NCBI GenBank assembly: GCA_964477265.1
Contig: CAYZDJ010000001.1
Location: 62,001-126,000, forward strand
Source of the DNA: CAIVPM01 sp964477265
Lineage (GTDB): Bacteria; Bacteroidota; Bacteroidia; Chitinophagales; Chitinophagaceae
Direction of reading: 5' to 3'
DNA: 64,000 bases
Of this stretch, positions 1 through 8,542 are shown one piece after another. The notes under the pieces are model-generated. The model did not search any database. It was not told the DNA's origin and saw only the letters and a program-made list of their open reading frames with translations. The position numbers were made by a program, and so were the translations under genes. How positions within the stretch are numbered: position 1 is the stretch's first letter; every line of letters begins with the position of its first letter.

Positions 1-272
1 TCATCATCTTCACTATATACGCCTTCGTAGTCATCAATTTGTGCAATAACAAAATCAAAGGCTTTGCTGTCAAGCACTTCATACAATTCGCCTACAATAA
101 ATTTTTCGTCTGCAGTTGCAGTAGCCACAGGATAATTTCCCATGTCGTACAAAATGCCTTTTGTATTAGCATTGCCAATAAGTTTAAAATATTTGCTTAT
201 ATAACCATAAGCATCACTTTTAAAACCACTACGCAAACTGCCATATACAAACAGTTTAACAACTTTTTCCAT
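1..272 (-). CDS. Gamma-glutamylcyclotransferase-like (GGCT/AIG2) protein, C-terminus beyond window
   Basis: About 90 codons are visible from an ATG at 272-270 and the frame runs off the left edge, so the gene is partial. The start MEKVVKLFVYGSLRSG carries the family's YGSLR signature, which forms the pyroglutamate-binding loop. Later residues (KGILYDMGNYPVA, VGELYEV) match the beta-barrel core of GGCT/AIG2-like proteins. These are small cytoplasmic enzymes or enzyme-like proteins acting on gamma-glutamyl compounds; the substrate cannot be told from this piece. A TAAATTTG box on the minus strand lies only a few bases before the ATG, so the transcript may be leaderless. The opposite-strand frame over this stretch is a shadow. 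Confidence 0.75.
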   Translation of the reverse strand, partial: MEKVVKLFVYGSLRSGFKSDAYGYISKYFKLIGNANTKGILYDMGNYPVATATADEKFIVGELYEVLDSKAFDFVIAQIDDYEGVYSEDD

Positions 273-434
273 TGCACAAATTTAGGGTGCAAACTTTTCC
301 AGCTTTATGAAAGTTCTAAAACTTTTCCAAAGACTGCAAATTGCCATTTTATTGCCTTGCCCAAATTATAAGAAATATTTAAGAATAATAATTTTAACTT
401 GCACACTTAAATACCCACACTTTCGTTAATTGTA

Positions 435-463
435 TTGTATTGAAAGGCATTTTATTATTTTTG
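435..463 (+). promoter_or_regulatory. Bacteroidota-type promoter for ftsX
   Basis: A TATTTTTG box at 456-463 matches the -7 consensus TAnnTTTG, and a TTG at 435-437 sits 18 bases upstream as the -33 element. The box ends 23 bases before the ftsX ATG. No other gene could use it. Confidence 0.55.
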
Positions 464-486
464 TTAAAGAAGATTAAATAAGAACT

Positions 487-1359
487 ATGGAAAGAAAAGA
501 CTCAAATAAAAAAGCAAAGCCATCGCAGTTTATGGCAATACTTGGCATTACTGCTGTGTTGTTTATTATAGGCATATTTGGTTGGTTGTTTGTAAGCGTT
601 CAAAAAGGTACAGAACTATTGAAAGAAAAAATAAAGATTAATGTGAATTTGCATTATAACGCAAATGATAAAACCACTAACGATTTAAAGAATTATATAG
701 CTGCACAACCCTATATTAAAGATATTGAATATGTAAGCAAAGACCTTGCAAAGCAACGTCAGCAAGCATCTGAAGACAGATATGATGAACAATTGATTGG
801 CGAAAATCCTTTGTATGCTTCTATTGAATTTCATGTAAAAAGCAACTATGTTCAAAAAGATTCGCTACTAAAAATTAAAAGCCAAATTCAAGAAAACAGT
901 CAAAATATTGTTGAAAGTATTTCTTATCCTGATGATGTGGTAAACAATATGGGTAGCTTTTTAAAGTGGATTTTAATTGGCTTTGCAGTGCTGGCTCTTA
1001 TATTTGGCTTTCTTGCAATTATACTTATTGATAACACCATAAAACTATCAATGTATAGTAATAGGTTTTTAATTAAAACTATGCAAATGGTAGGTGCAAC
1101 ACGCAATTTTATTGTTAGTCCAATAAATAAACTAGCAGTTATTAATGCATTAATTGCAGGATTAATTGCAATTGCATTGGTTATAACCCTGGTATTTACT
1201 GCAGAATCTTTAGTGCCAGATATTAAAGATGTAAGAGACAATCAATACCTGATTTTTTTATTTTTAGGAATGATAGTTTTAGGCGTTTTAATAAGCCTTT
1301 TAAGTACACATAGAAGTGTAATGAAATACCTGAAAATGAAATTAGATGATCTTTATTAA
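487..1359 (+). CDS. ftsX: Cell division protein FtsX (ABC-type permease-like)
   Basis: FtsX is an inner-membrane protein that, with the ATPase FtsE, couples division to peptidoglycan hydrolase activation. The 290-aa length is normal for the family. Four membrane segments are visible at about 15-38, 155-180, 215-238 and 252-272. A large extracytoplasmic domain lies between the first two, and the FtsX/MacB-type permease domain is at the C-terminus (around residues 198-208, IKTMQMVGATR, the typical coupling region). ftsE is not adjacent, which is usual in Bacteroidota. The HD-domain gene follows after 35 bases of AT-rich spacer, so the two are probably co-transcribed. The ATG at 487 is the first in frame. 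Confidence 0.88.
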   Translation: MERKDSNKKAKPSQFMAILGITAVLFIIGIFGWLFVSVQKGTELLKEKIKINVNLHYNANDKTTNDLKNYIAAQPYIKDIEYVSKDLAKQRQQASEDRYDEQLIGENPLYASIEFHVKSNYVQKDSLLKIKSQIQENSQNIVESISYPDDVVNNMGSFLKWILIGFAVLALIFGFLAIILIDNTIKLSMYSNRFLIKTMQMVGATRNFIVSPINKLAVINALIAGLIAIALVITLVFTAESLVPDIKDVRDNQYLIFLFLGMIVLGVLISLLSTHRSVMKYLKMKLDDLY

Positions 1360-1394
1360 TTATTAATTAATAATTATCAATTAATAATTAAATA

Positions 1395-2600
1395 ATGACA
1401 AAACAAAAAATTATTAACGATCCTGTTTATGGTTTTATAACTATTAATCATCCGTTAATTTTCAAAATAATTTCCCATCCTTTTTATCAGCGGTTACGTC
1501 GCATTCATCAAATGGCTTTAGCATATTTGGTGTATCCTGGTGCAGTGCATACAAGGCTGCATCATAGTTTGGGTGCATATCATTTAATGAGTATTGCACT
1601 TAATGAACTTAAGGCAAAAGGTGTTGCAATAACTGATGAAGAAACTGTTGCTGCACAAGCAGCAATATTGTTGCACGATGTTGGTCATGGTCCATTTTCT
1701 CATGCTTTGGAAGAAGAGTTTTTATCTGGTATTCATCACGAAGAATTGAGTGTGAAAATGATGGAAAAGATGAACAGGGAATTTAATGGCGAGCTGGATT
1801 TGGCAATAAAAATTTTCACCAATCAATATCATAAAAAGTTTTTATACCAATTAATCAGTGGTCAGTTTGATGTGGATAGAATGGACTACTTAACACGCGA
1901 TAGTTATTTTACAGGTGTAAGCGAAGGTGTAATTGGTTATGATAGAATTTTGAAAATGCTTGTTGTACATAACAACCAATTGATGATTGAAGAAAAGGGA
2001 ATTTATAGCATTGAAAAATTTTTAATTGCACGCAGGCTAATGTATTGGCAAGCTTATTTGCATAAAGCAGTTTTAGCATCAGAAAAAATGCTTGTAAATA
2101 TTTTAAAACGAGCTAAAACACTTTGCCAGCAAGGCAATACATCAATAAAAACAGGCAGCGGAACAGATTATTTTCTTTTTGAATTTAATGGAAATGTTGA
2201 TGACGATGTATTGGAAAAATTTGCTGCTATTGATGATATAGACTTTGAATTTGCTATAAAAAAATGGAGCACGAATGATGACTTTGTTCTAAGCAATTTA
2301 TGCAAAAGAATTTTGAACAGAAACTTGCTAAAGTTAAAGTTTTTATCTGCCGAAGCCGATGAAATAGAATTGATTAATAGACAAAAGCAAGTTGCAAAAA
2401 ATTTGAATATTTCTTTTGAAGATGCTTCCTATTTTGTATTTGCAGGATTTGTATCAAACACCATTTACAAAACCCATGACGAAACAATCAATATTCTTTT
2501 TAAAGATGGAACAGTAAAGGATATTACTTCTATTGACAACACCCTTATTCACAAAACAATTACTGCACCTGTTAAAAAATTTTATATTTGCTCTTTGTAG
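1395..2600 (+). CDS. HD-domain phosphohydrolase (COG1078, dGTPase/SAMHD1-like)
   Basis: A 401-aa cytoplasmic protein with the metal-binding HD signature. TRLHHSLG near residue 54 gives the first His, LLHDVGHGPFSH gives H94 and D95, and a later Asp lies in DVDRMDYLTRDS. This arrangement and length fit the COG1078 family, whose members include dNTP triphosphohydrolases and SAMHD1-like enzymes. The actual substrate is not shown by the sequence. It lies between ftsX and lpxD on the same strand, an HD-lpxD neighbourhood that is common in Bacteroidota. Start chosen at the ATG following the AT-rich spacer, giving MTKQKIINDPVYGFI, the usual family N-terminus. Confidence 0.85.
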   Translation: MTKQKIINDPVYGFITINHPLIFKIISHPFYQRLRRIHQMALAYLVYPGAVHTRLHHSLGAYHLMSIALNELKAKGVAITDEETVAAQAAILLHDVGHGPFSHALEEEFLSGIHHEELSVKMMEKMNREFNGELDLAIKIFTNQYHKKFLYQLISGQFDVDRMDYLTRDSYFTGVSEGVIGYDRILKMLVVHNNQLMIEEKGIYSIEKFLIARRLMYWQAYLHKAVLASEKMLVNILKRAKTLCQQGNTSIKTGSGTDYFLFEFNGNVDDDVLEKFAAIDDIDFEFAIKKWSTNDDFVLSNLCKRILNRNLLKLKFLSAEADEIELINRQKQVAKNLNISFEDASYFVFAGFVSNTIYKTHDETINILFKDGTVKDITSIDNTLIHKTITAPVKKFYICSL

Positions 2601-2627
2601 TTTAGGGTTTATCGTTTTACTAACAAT

Positions 2628-2666
2628 GAAAAACTTGCGATTAACTCTCGAAAAACTTGCGATTAA
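2628..2666 (+). repeat. 17-bp direct repeat in front of lpxD
   Basis: The 17-mer GAAAAACTTGCGATTAA occurs exactly at 2628-2644 and 2650-2666, offset by 22 bases. A partial third copy of its end (CGATTAATTTA) follows before the lpxD ATG at 2688. It could be a slippage duplication or a two-site operator; nothing here separates the two. Confidence 0.7.
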
Positions 2667-2687
2667 TTTACGATTAATTTACAATTT

Positions 2688-3737
2688 ATGGTTTTCACTG
2701 CTGCTCAAATAGCGATGCTTGTTAATGGAAAGATTGAAGGAGATGTTAACGCATCTGTAAACAATTTTGGTAAAATAGAAGTTGCTAAGGAGGGCGAAAT
2801 TAGTTTTTTATCTAACCCAAAATATGAAGAATATGTTTACACAACGAATGCATCAATTGTTTTAATAAACGAAAGTTTTGTTTTAAAACAGCCTGCCAAA
2901 GCTACTTTAATTAAAGTGCAGGATGCATACTCTGCTTTTGCCACCTTATTAAGCAAATACCAGGAAATTGTATCTCAAAATTTAAAAGGTATTGAACAGC
3001 CAAGTTATATTTCATCAACTGCTACAATGGGCGAGGGCTGCTATATTGCTGCATTTGCATACATTGGCAATAATGTAAAACTTGGCAATAATGTAAAAAT
3101 ATTTCCAAATGCAGTTATTGGCAATAACGTTGTAATAGGCGATAATGTTACGCTATACGCTGGAGTAAAAATTTATAATGATTGCAGTATTGGAAACAAC
3201 ATCATTATACATTCAGGAACAATAGTTGGTAGCGATGGTTTTGGTTTTGCACCACTTGAAGATGGCAGCTATAAAAAAATTCCCCAGCTTGGCAATGTGA
3301 TTATTGAAGACGATGTAGAAATTGGTTCAAACTGTACTATTGACAGAGCTACAATGGGCAGCACAGTTATTAAAAAAGGGGCAAAGTTGGATAATCTTAT
3401 TCAGGTGGCACATAATGTTGAAATAGGCAGAAATACTGTTATTGCTGCTCAAACAGGAATTAGCGGAAGTACCAAAATAGGCGATAATGTTATGTGTGGT
3501 GGGCAAGTAGGTTTTGCTGGACATATAACTATTGCAAGTGGAACTAAAATTGCTGCACAAACTGGCGTAAATAAAAGTGTTGAAGTTGCAAAAACTATCA
3601 ATGGTTCTCCAGCACTAGACTTTACTAGTTCTTTAAGAAGCCAATCTATTTATAAAAATCTACCATCACTGGAAAAACGTATTACCGAGCTTGAGAAAAT
3701 GATTACAGAACTGCTACTTGAAAGAAAAGAAATGTAA
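2688..3737 (+). CDS. lpxD: UDP-3-O-(3-hydroxyacyl)glucosamine N-acyltransferase LpxD
   Basis: Catalyses the third step of lipid A synthesis, N-acylating UDP-3-O-acylglucosamine with an acyl-ACP donor in the cytoplasm. The 349-aa protein has the N-terminal uridine-binding LpxD domain (residues ~1-100, with EISFLSNPKYEEY). A long left-handed beta-helix of hexapeptide repeats follows (~105-310, many I-G-x-N units), and a C-terminal helix closes the protein (~315-349). The catalytic His is H242 in LIQVAHNVEIG. The usual Bacteroidota partners lpxC-fabZ and lpxA are not here; a strong hairpin terminator ends the unit just after the stop. The gene belongs to a likely ftsX-HD-lpxD transcription unit. 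Confidence 0.95.
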   Translation: MVFTAAQIAMLVNGKIEGDVNASVNNFGKIEVAKEGEISFLSNPKYEEYVYTTNASIVLINESFVLKQPAKATLIKVQDAYSAFATLLSKYQEIVSQNLKGIEQPSYISSTATMGEGCYIAAFAYIGNNVKLGNNVKIFPNAVIGNNVVIGDNVTLYAGVKIYNDCSIGNNIIIHSGTIVGSDGFGFAPLEDGSYKKIPQLGNVIIEDDVEIGSNCTIDRATMGSTVIKKGAKLDNLIQVAHNVEIGRNTVIAAQTGISGSTKIGDNVMCGGQVGFAGHITIASGTKIAAQTGVNKSVEVAKTINGSPALDFTSSLRSQSIYKNLPSLEKRITELEKMITELLLERKEM

Positions 3738-3743
3738 ACAATA

Positions 3744-3780
3744 AAAATGGTCAGGCTCATTAAATGAACCTGACCATTTT
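3744..3780. terminator. Bidirectional intrinsic terminator between lpxD and the BtuB-like gene
   Basis: A 17-bp stem (AAAATGGTCAGGCTCAT pairing with ATGAACCTGACCATTTT, one G-T wobble) with a TAA loop is bounded by A and T runs on both sides. It lies between two convergent genes and can serve both. Confidence 0.85.
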
Positions 3781-3804
3781 AGTTTAAGTTTTTACAGATA
3801 TCAA

Positions 3805-5766
3805 TTATAGCTTAAATCTTACACCACCATAGGCATTAAAACCCATTGTATTGTATCCAATAATTTCTGTATAATTTGTATTGGTAATGTTTCTTGCATT
3901 AACAAATACTTTCAATTTGTTTTTAAGCAAAGCATATTCGGCATAAATATCAACTAAAGCATAAGCATCTAGTGTTACAGTTTTTGTTGCAAAAGTTGTG
4001 TTATCAAAATATTTATCGTCTCTTTCGCCAAACCATTGCAGGTTAACGCTTGCAAACAATTTGCTTGTAGCTTGTGTGCTAATATTAAATCCTAAACTAT
4101 TTTTTGGGCGACGCAATAATCCATCAACTGTAACTTCTTTTCCTGCTGTAATAGTTTTAGAAAATCCTTCAACATAAGTATAAAAGAATTTTAGATTTGT
4201 GTTTTTGCTTGCTTGTATTTGTGTTTCAAATTCTAAACCCAAATCTTTTTGTTTATCTTGATTAATGTATTGTGAAGCAAAAGTTGATGCATTGTAATAA
4301 AAGAAATGAACATCCTTAACATCACGAGAAAATAAAACCAATTGTGCAGTAATGTGCTTGTTATCGAAATAATGTTTTAAACCTAACTCAATGCTTAAAG
4401 CACTTTCTGGCTTTAAACTTTTGTTGCCATACTCGCTATATAATTGATACAGACTTGGTGTGCGATAGCCAGTAGCAATATTGGCAAATACCTTTACATC
4501 TTCGTTTGCTTGAAAGCTAGGATTGATATTGAACACAACATTATTTCCATAAACAGAATGGTTATTAAACCTTCCACCAACTTCAAGGTTAAAGCCTTTA
4601 TTGTTGTTGTAGTTGGCAGCAGCATAAATACCTAATTGATTTTGTTTAATACTATCACCAGCAAGCGATGTTTTATATGGTCCAAAAAATCCAATTGACA
4701 TATAATCCTGATTGGTGGTTGAAGTTCTGTAATCTGCACCAACAGTAAGTTTGGTAGTTTTGCATAAACCAAAATTTGCGTAAGCATCAACAAAATGTTC
4801 GTTGCCATTATATGTGCCTTTAGAATATTTATCAAAACCGTTTTGGCTTAGTATAGAATCATCAATATATGTTCTTTCTATTTTATTGTAATTATATAAA
4901 ACATTCAATTTTGTTTTACCAATTGTTATTTCATTTTTTACTCCAGCCTGAAAACTTTTTTGCGTATAAGTATAATCCAATTCGTCTGTAAATGCACCCT
5001 GGTCTATGTTTCCTTTAAGCCAGGTATATCTTAAATAAGGTTTTACTACAATGTTTTTTGATGCAGCAATACCAAAGTTAGCATTAAAAGCTTCTTGCTT
5101 GTAGCCATCTTTATCTGCGTTTGAGGCAGTGTTATTTGTTTCATTAATACCATCTGTTTTTAAATAACCATAGCCAAAGTTGTAATCAACACTTTTTGAT
5201 TTGCCGTTAATACCAACGTTGCCACGCATAGTATTGTAGCTGCCATAGCTTGCAGTGCCAGTTACATTAACATCTTTATTGCTGTCGTTCTTTTTTGTAA
5301 TAATATTAATTACACCTGCAATTGCATCGCTGCCATATAAAGTAGATTGACTGCCTTTTAAAATCTCTACTCTTTCTATTAAGTCAATAGATAAATTCCT
5401 GATGTCGAAGTTGCTGCCAATGCCACTTGCATCATATACAGGCACGCCATCAACCATAATTAAAGTATGCTCTACTCTTGCACCACGCAGGTAAATGCTT
5501 TTGTCTTTGCCAGCATTGCTATTGGCACCTGCAATTTGAATGCCCACTTGCTCGCCCAAAATTTGTGACAAATCTTTACCACCACTTTGCTCTAGCTGTT
5601 GTCTTGTAATTACTGAAATTACCTTGCCAGTTGCCGATGTTTTTACAGGAAATTTAGTAGCTGTTACTACTACTTCATCAATACTTTTTGTCTTTGATGA
5701 ATCTTGCTGTGCAGTTGCGTTTAATGCTGCACCCAGTGCAATAAGCGTTACAATTTTTTTGCTCAT
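3805..5766 (-). CDS. btuB: BtuB-like TonB-dependent receptor under cobalamin riboswitch control
   Basis: An outer-membrane TonB-gated receptor, predicted to import cobalamin or another corrinoid. The start is placed at the internal ATG at 5766, giving the signal peptide MSKKIVTLIALGAALNATAQ; a longer frame from 5793 only adds residues ahead of it. A DEVVVTATK TonB-box region follows. The plug domain (~40-155) shows IYLRGARVEHTLIMVDGVPV and ILKGSQSTLYGSDAIAGVINIITKK. The rest is a 22-strand barrel ending GVRFKL. About 653 aa is typical of BtuB-type receptors. The substrate assignment rests on the cobalamin riboswitch directly upstream, not on the protein alone. No other B12 transport gene is in the window. 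Confidence 0.9.
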   Translation of the reverse strand: MSKKIVTLIALGAALNATAQQDSSKTKSIDEVVVTATKFPVKTSATGKVISVITRQQLEQSGGKDLSQILGEQVGIQIAGANSNAGKDKSIYLRGARVEHTLIMVDGVPVYDASGIGSNFDIRNLSIDLIERVEILKGSQSTLYGSDAIAGVINIITKKNDSNKDVNVTGTASYGSYNTMRGNVGINGKSKSVDYNFGYGYLKTDGINETNNTASNADKDGYKQEAFNANFGIAASKNIVVKPYLRYTWLKGNIDQGAFTDELDYTYTQKSFQAGVKNEITIGKTKLNVLYNYNKIERTYIDDSILSQNGFDKYSKGTYNGNEHFVDAYANFGLCKTTKLTVGADYRTSTTNQDYMSIGFFGPYKTSLAGDSIKQNQLGIYAAANYNNNKGFNLEVGGRFNNHSVYGNNVVFNINPSFQANEDVKVFANIATGYRTPSLYQLYSEYGNKSLKPESALSIELGLKHYFDNKHITAQLVLFSRDVKDVHFFYYNASTFASQYINQDKQKDLGLEFETQIQASKNTNLKFFYTYVEGFSKTITAGKEVTVDGLLRRPKNSLGFNISTQATSKLFASVNLQWFGERDDKYFDNTTFATKTVTLDAYALVDIYAEYALLKNKLKVFVNARNITNTNYTEIIGYNTMGFNAYGGVRFKL

Positions 5767-5886
5767 TGTTAATGTTTTTAAAAGATGAAACAATAAGCTT
5801 TAAGGGAATGATAGAAAAATACAACACAAAACTGTGAAGATAAATTTCGTTGCCTTTCGCCCGAAAGCCTTGAAATGACTATTAAT

Positions 5887-6072
5887 CTGGCAGGTCTTCT
5901 GACTTAGCATTTACTTCACCTTCTCGTTTTTTACAACAATGGCTTTATTGAAGTACAACCTCTATATTCCCCACCTTTAGGAGGGGTTAGGGGCGGTTGT
6001 TGCTTTACAGCTACGGGGATAGTTCTTGATTTTAACAAGATTCCCTTTTAATCCCGATTTTGAATATCGGAA
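5887..6072 (-). promoter_or_regulatory. Cobalamin (AdoCbl/B12) riboswitch
   Basis: Read on the minus strand, the conserved blocks occur in order: ATTAAAAGGGAA (near 6041-6053), then TATCCCCGTAGCTGTAA (6009-6025), then a GCCATTG block (near 5937-5943), and finally the B12 box AGTCAGAAGACCTGCC at 5904-5889. The element ends about 120 bases before the receptor start. Its 5' end carries a small stem (CCGATATTCAAAATCGG). The variable stem between the core and the B12 box is enlarged by a CCCC/GGGG-type repeat (5969-5995). High corrinoid is expected to lower expression of the receptor. Confidence 0.93.
5969..5995. repeat. CCCC-TTTAG-GGGG type intergenic repeat inside the riboswitch
   Basis: A short imperfect palindrome rich in C4/G4 runs (CCCCACCTTTAGGAGGGG, then TTAGGGGCGGTT) sits in the variable arm of the riboswitch. 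The 12-mer TTAGGGGCGGTT is shared with the intergenic repeat at 19448-19467. It therefore looks like a dispersed element that landed in a tolerant part of the RNA. Confidence 0.6.
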
Positions 6073-6085
6073 ACCAAATTTGCTA

Positions 6086-6093
6086 CAAATGTA
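6086..6093 (-). promoter_or_regulatory. Promoter -7 box for the riboswitch-btuB transcript
   Basis: TACATTTG on the minus strand matches TAnnTTTG exactly and lies about 14 bases before the first riboswitch stem. No convincing -33 TTG was seen. Confidence 0.5.
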
Positions 6094-6207
6094 GGGGTTG
6101 AGAAATATTGGGACTTAAAAATAAATTTTGCTTTTTGTAGCTAAAGAAAAACACTTTTAATAAATTATTATTTGCTGCATAGTTTTTAGTTCATTTATCC
6201 AGAAAAA

Positions 6208-6242
6208 AAACATCCCAAAAGTTTAAAACTTTTGGGATGTTT
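6208..6242 (-). terminator. Intrinsic terminator after the SDR gene
   Basis: A near-perfect palindrome (AAACATCCCAAAAGTTT / AAACTTTTGGGATGTTT) is followed on the minus strand by a T run (A run at 6203-6210). The closest upstream minus-strand gene is the SDR ending at 6383. Between the stop and this hairpin (6243-6382) nothing recognisable was seen. Confidence 0.75.
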
Positions 6243-6382
6243 AACTGCTGGAATTTTATAACTGTCAGTGGCGAAGGAGAAATAGCTCTACAACTGCTGA
6301 GGCAATATTTCGTTAAGACACACTAAAAATGATTTATCAAATTTTATCTTCAAAGTCTTTTTCCAGAAAGAAGTTAGTTGAA

Positions 6383-7141
6383 TTAACTATTCATAATAGC
6401 ACCTCCATTAATATCAATACATTGACCTGTTATTGATTCTTGAGATACTAAATACCCAATCAGATTTGCTATCTCATCTGGGCGACTCATTCGTTTTAAA
6501 GGAACGCTTTGCATGGCAATATCATAAAATTCACTTTTACTAATACCAATATTATCGGCAATACCTTGTAAACCTTGCTGAGCCATATCAGTATCTACCC
6601 AACCTGGGCAAATTGCGTTCACTAGTATTTTTTCAGGGGCAAATTGTACTGCCCACGAACGCATTAAACCTAATAAACCTGCTTTTGAAGCACAATAAGC
6701 CGAGTAATTTGATACGCCCAATCTTGCCAGTATTGATGATGTAATTAAAATATGTTTTTTTGAATCGGCTTTTTGCAGTTTGGGCAAAAATGTATTCACA
6801 AAATTATATGTGCCAGTTAAGTTAGTGTCTATAATATCATCCCACCTGTCATTATCGCCCCAATAATTCTCACCACCAATTCCAGAATTGGCTATTAATC
6901 CATTAACAGAAAACAAATCTGATTGGTTAACGGCAAGTTGCAAATTTGTTTTATCTCTGATATCAGCAACTATTACCAGATGTTTATTATTAGGTTTTAA
7001 CAGATTTAAAGTATCGTTTAAAGTATTTTCATTGCGTCCTAAAAGTACACAGGTATAACCTTCTGAACTTAATTTTTGTGCAATAGCACGACCTATACCA
7101 CTACCAGCACCACTAATAACATATGTTTCCTGAATATTCAT
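6383..7141 (-). CDS. SDR-family NAD(P)-dependent oxidoreductase
   Basis: A 252-aa classical short-chain dehydrogenase/reductase. The Rossmann glycine motif GAGSGIGRA is at ~10-18, the structural NSG motif (ANSGIGG) is near residue 87, and the catalytic Ser and YxxxK (YCASK) are at ~130-150. The PG motif (NAICPGWVDTD) near residue 180 and the C-terminal GQCIDINGG complete the fold. It resembles FabG-like 3-oxoacyl reductases, but lone SDRs of this kind act on many substrates, so the substrate is unassigned. It stands alone between its own promoter and terminator. Confidence 0.85.
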   Translation of the reverse strand: MNIQETYVISGAGSGIGRAIAQKLSSEGYTCVLLGRNENTLNDTLNLLKPNNKHLVIVADIRDKTNLQLAVNQSDLFSVNGLIANSGIGGENYWGDNDRWDDIIDTNLTGTYNFVNTFLPKLQKADSKKHILITSSILARLGVSNYSAYCASKAGLLGLMRSWAVQFAPEKILVNAICPGWVDTDMAQQGLQGIADNIGISKSEFYDIAMQSVPLKRMSRPDEIANLIGYLVSQESITGQCIDINGGAIMNS

Positions 7142-7202
7142 TTTTGAGTTATTTTAAAAGTAATTCTGCTGCTTATTATTGCGTTGAGCCCTGAACTGAA
7201 GC

Positions 7203-7237
7203 CAAATATAGAGATGTTGTTGATTGAATATTACAAA
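7203..7237 (-). promoter_or_regulatory. Promoter for the SDR gene
   Basis: On the minus strand, TATATTTG (7210-7203) matches the -7 consensus. A TTTG at 7237-7234 lies 23 bases upstream as -33. The leader to the ATG at 7141 would be about 57 bases. Confidence 0.5.
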
Positions 7238-7345
7238 TGTTGAAACGAGTTCTGTCGAGTTTGTGACGAAAGGAAAATAGTACTACAAAAGTTGATGCTA
7301 AATTCGTCAAGCCCCAATATTGCCAAACCTTCGTGTTGGGCGTAG

Positions 7346-8542
7346 TTATTTTTTCTCTCCAATGTCATTCACGTTCACTAATTTATTTTTTATAACGTCA
7401 TATATACTCATTAAGTAGTCATCTTGAAACACAAGTAGTTTATTTGAATTTGTAACACAAAAATCAGAAACATAAGTAGCAAACTTTATAGTTTTCAATA
7501 ATTTTATTGGGTTAGTGCTTTTTATTTCAATAATTCTGTCACTTAACAGATGTGCTACAATGCTACTGTCTTTTGAATATTCATATTTCTTGTTGCTTTG
7601 ATTGCTGATAATTCTTTGAATCTTATTATGAAAAGTATAATTTATTAATGAGTCGTAAATTAAGTTGTTAATTTGTTCAGTTATCTTCTCTTCTTGAATG
7701 TCTGATTGTTTGTATTCTCGAATAAGTTTAAAATTACTTGATTGAAAAAAATTTACTTGATTAAAGTCTCTATAGCTATCTCTGTATTTTCCTGAAATAG
7801 GAGGAGAATAATTATTATTAAATATGCGATAATAATATTTCTTGTCTTTGGATAATTTGCAATCAAAATCAATTAGATTACTGTAACCAAATAAGTTTTT
7901 CTTTTTATTTAAATTCCAAATAGAAAACTTCCTTTCTTCATATTCATAGCCGTTGTAAGTATTAACTATAAGTAGAGAATCAGAATTTTTAAAAAATGAT
8001 ATATTTCTTATATAACAAGGTAATTTTAGTAAGCCTCTTCTGTAACTTGGAGCACCTGCAAAAGATGTTCTACTTAAATCGACATAACAAAAACCTGTGT
8101 CTTTCAGTGAGAATAGAAATTGCCCATTTTGCGAAGAGTAAAAATTTAAAGTTGAAAGTTTTACAGTTTTATCAATACGACAACCAGAATCTACAAGATT
8201 AAACACATACTCTTGAAAATACTTATTAGGTTGCCAGTTTTTATGTGTGTAATTAGTATCTTCAAATGTATTAAGGATATAGAATATTTTTCCATTTGGA
8301 GAAAAGCCAACCGAATAGTCATAATAATTATCAGATTCTTTTGATGAGCAATATGGTTTTCTTAATCTATATTTTTTTATTACTTTCTCCCTGTCAATGT
8401 CATAGAAAATAATAGCATTTGTGCTGTCTTTTCGAAATAACATTATATTTTTTGTAGAATTAAATGCCTCTTGTTGATACTGTCCAAAAAGAGGAGTTTT
8501 AAAATAAGAAAGAAAGGATAATATAATGAGGAGTTTTTTCAT
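7346..8542 (-). CDS. Secreted protein of unknown function, WD40/propeller-like pattern
   Basis: Not recognised. The 398-aa product has a clear signal peptide (MKKLLIILSFLSYFKTPLFG-Q) and then repeating strand-rich stretches of the kind seen in beta-propellers. Examples are IIFYDIDREKVIKKYRL, KFSIWNLNKKKNLFGY and LMSIYDVIKNKLVNV, which read like a value tied to a named state. This suggests a degenerate propeller, but no diagnostic repeat can be defined. The DNA is visibly more AT-rich and the protein richer in K, N, S and Y than the neighbours, which hints at recent acquisition. No operon partner; about 200-300 bases of noncoding DNA lie on both sides. Confidence 0.7.
   Translation of the reverse strand: MKKLLIILSFLSYFKTPLFGQYQQEAFNSTKNIMLFRKDSTNAIIFYDIDREKVIKKYRLRKPYCSSKESDNYYDYSVGFSPNGKIFYILNTFEDTNYTHKNWQPNKYFQEYVFNLVDSGCRIDKTVKLSTLNFYSSQNGQFLFSLKDTGFCYVDLSRTSFAGAPSYRRGLLKLPCYIRNISFFKNSDSLLIVNTYNGYEYEERKFSIWNLNKKKNLFGYSNLIDFDCKLSKDKKYYYRIFNNNYSPPISGKYRDSYRDFNQVNFFQSSNFKLIREYKQSDIQEEKITEQINNLIYDSLINYTFHNKIQRIISNQSNKKYEYSKDSSIVAHLLSDRIIEIKSTNPIKLLKTIKFATYVSDFCVTNSNKLLVFQDDYLMSIYDVIKNKLVNVNDIGEKK

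Noticed and set aside
39..371. Plus-strand 110-codon frame at the left edge
   Set aside because: It is antisense to the GGCT-like gene, whose YGSLR motif and codon pattern are convincing.
5767..5793. Upstream start for the BtuB-like receptor
   Set aside because: Residues before MSKKIVTLIALG break the signal-peptide pattern; the internal Met gives a normal signal peptide.
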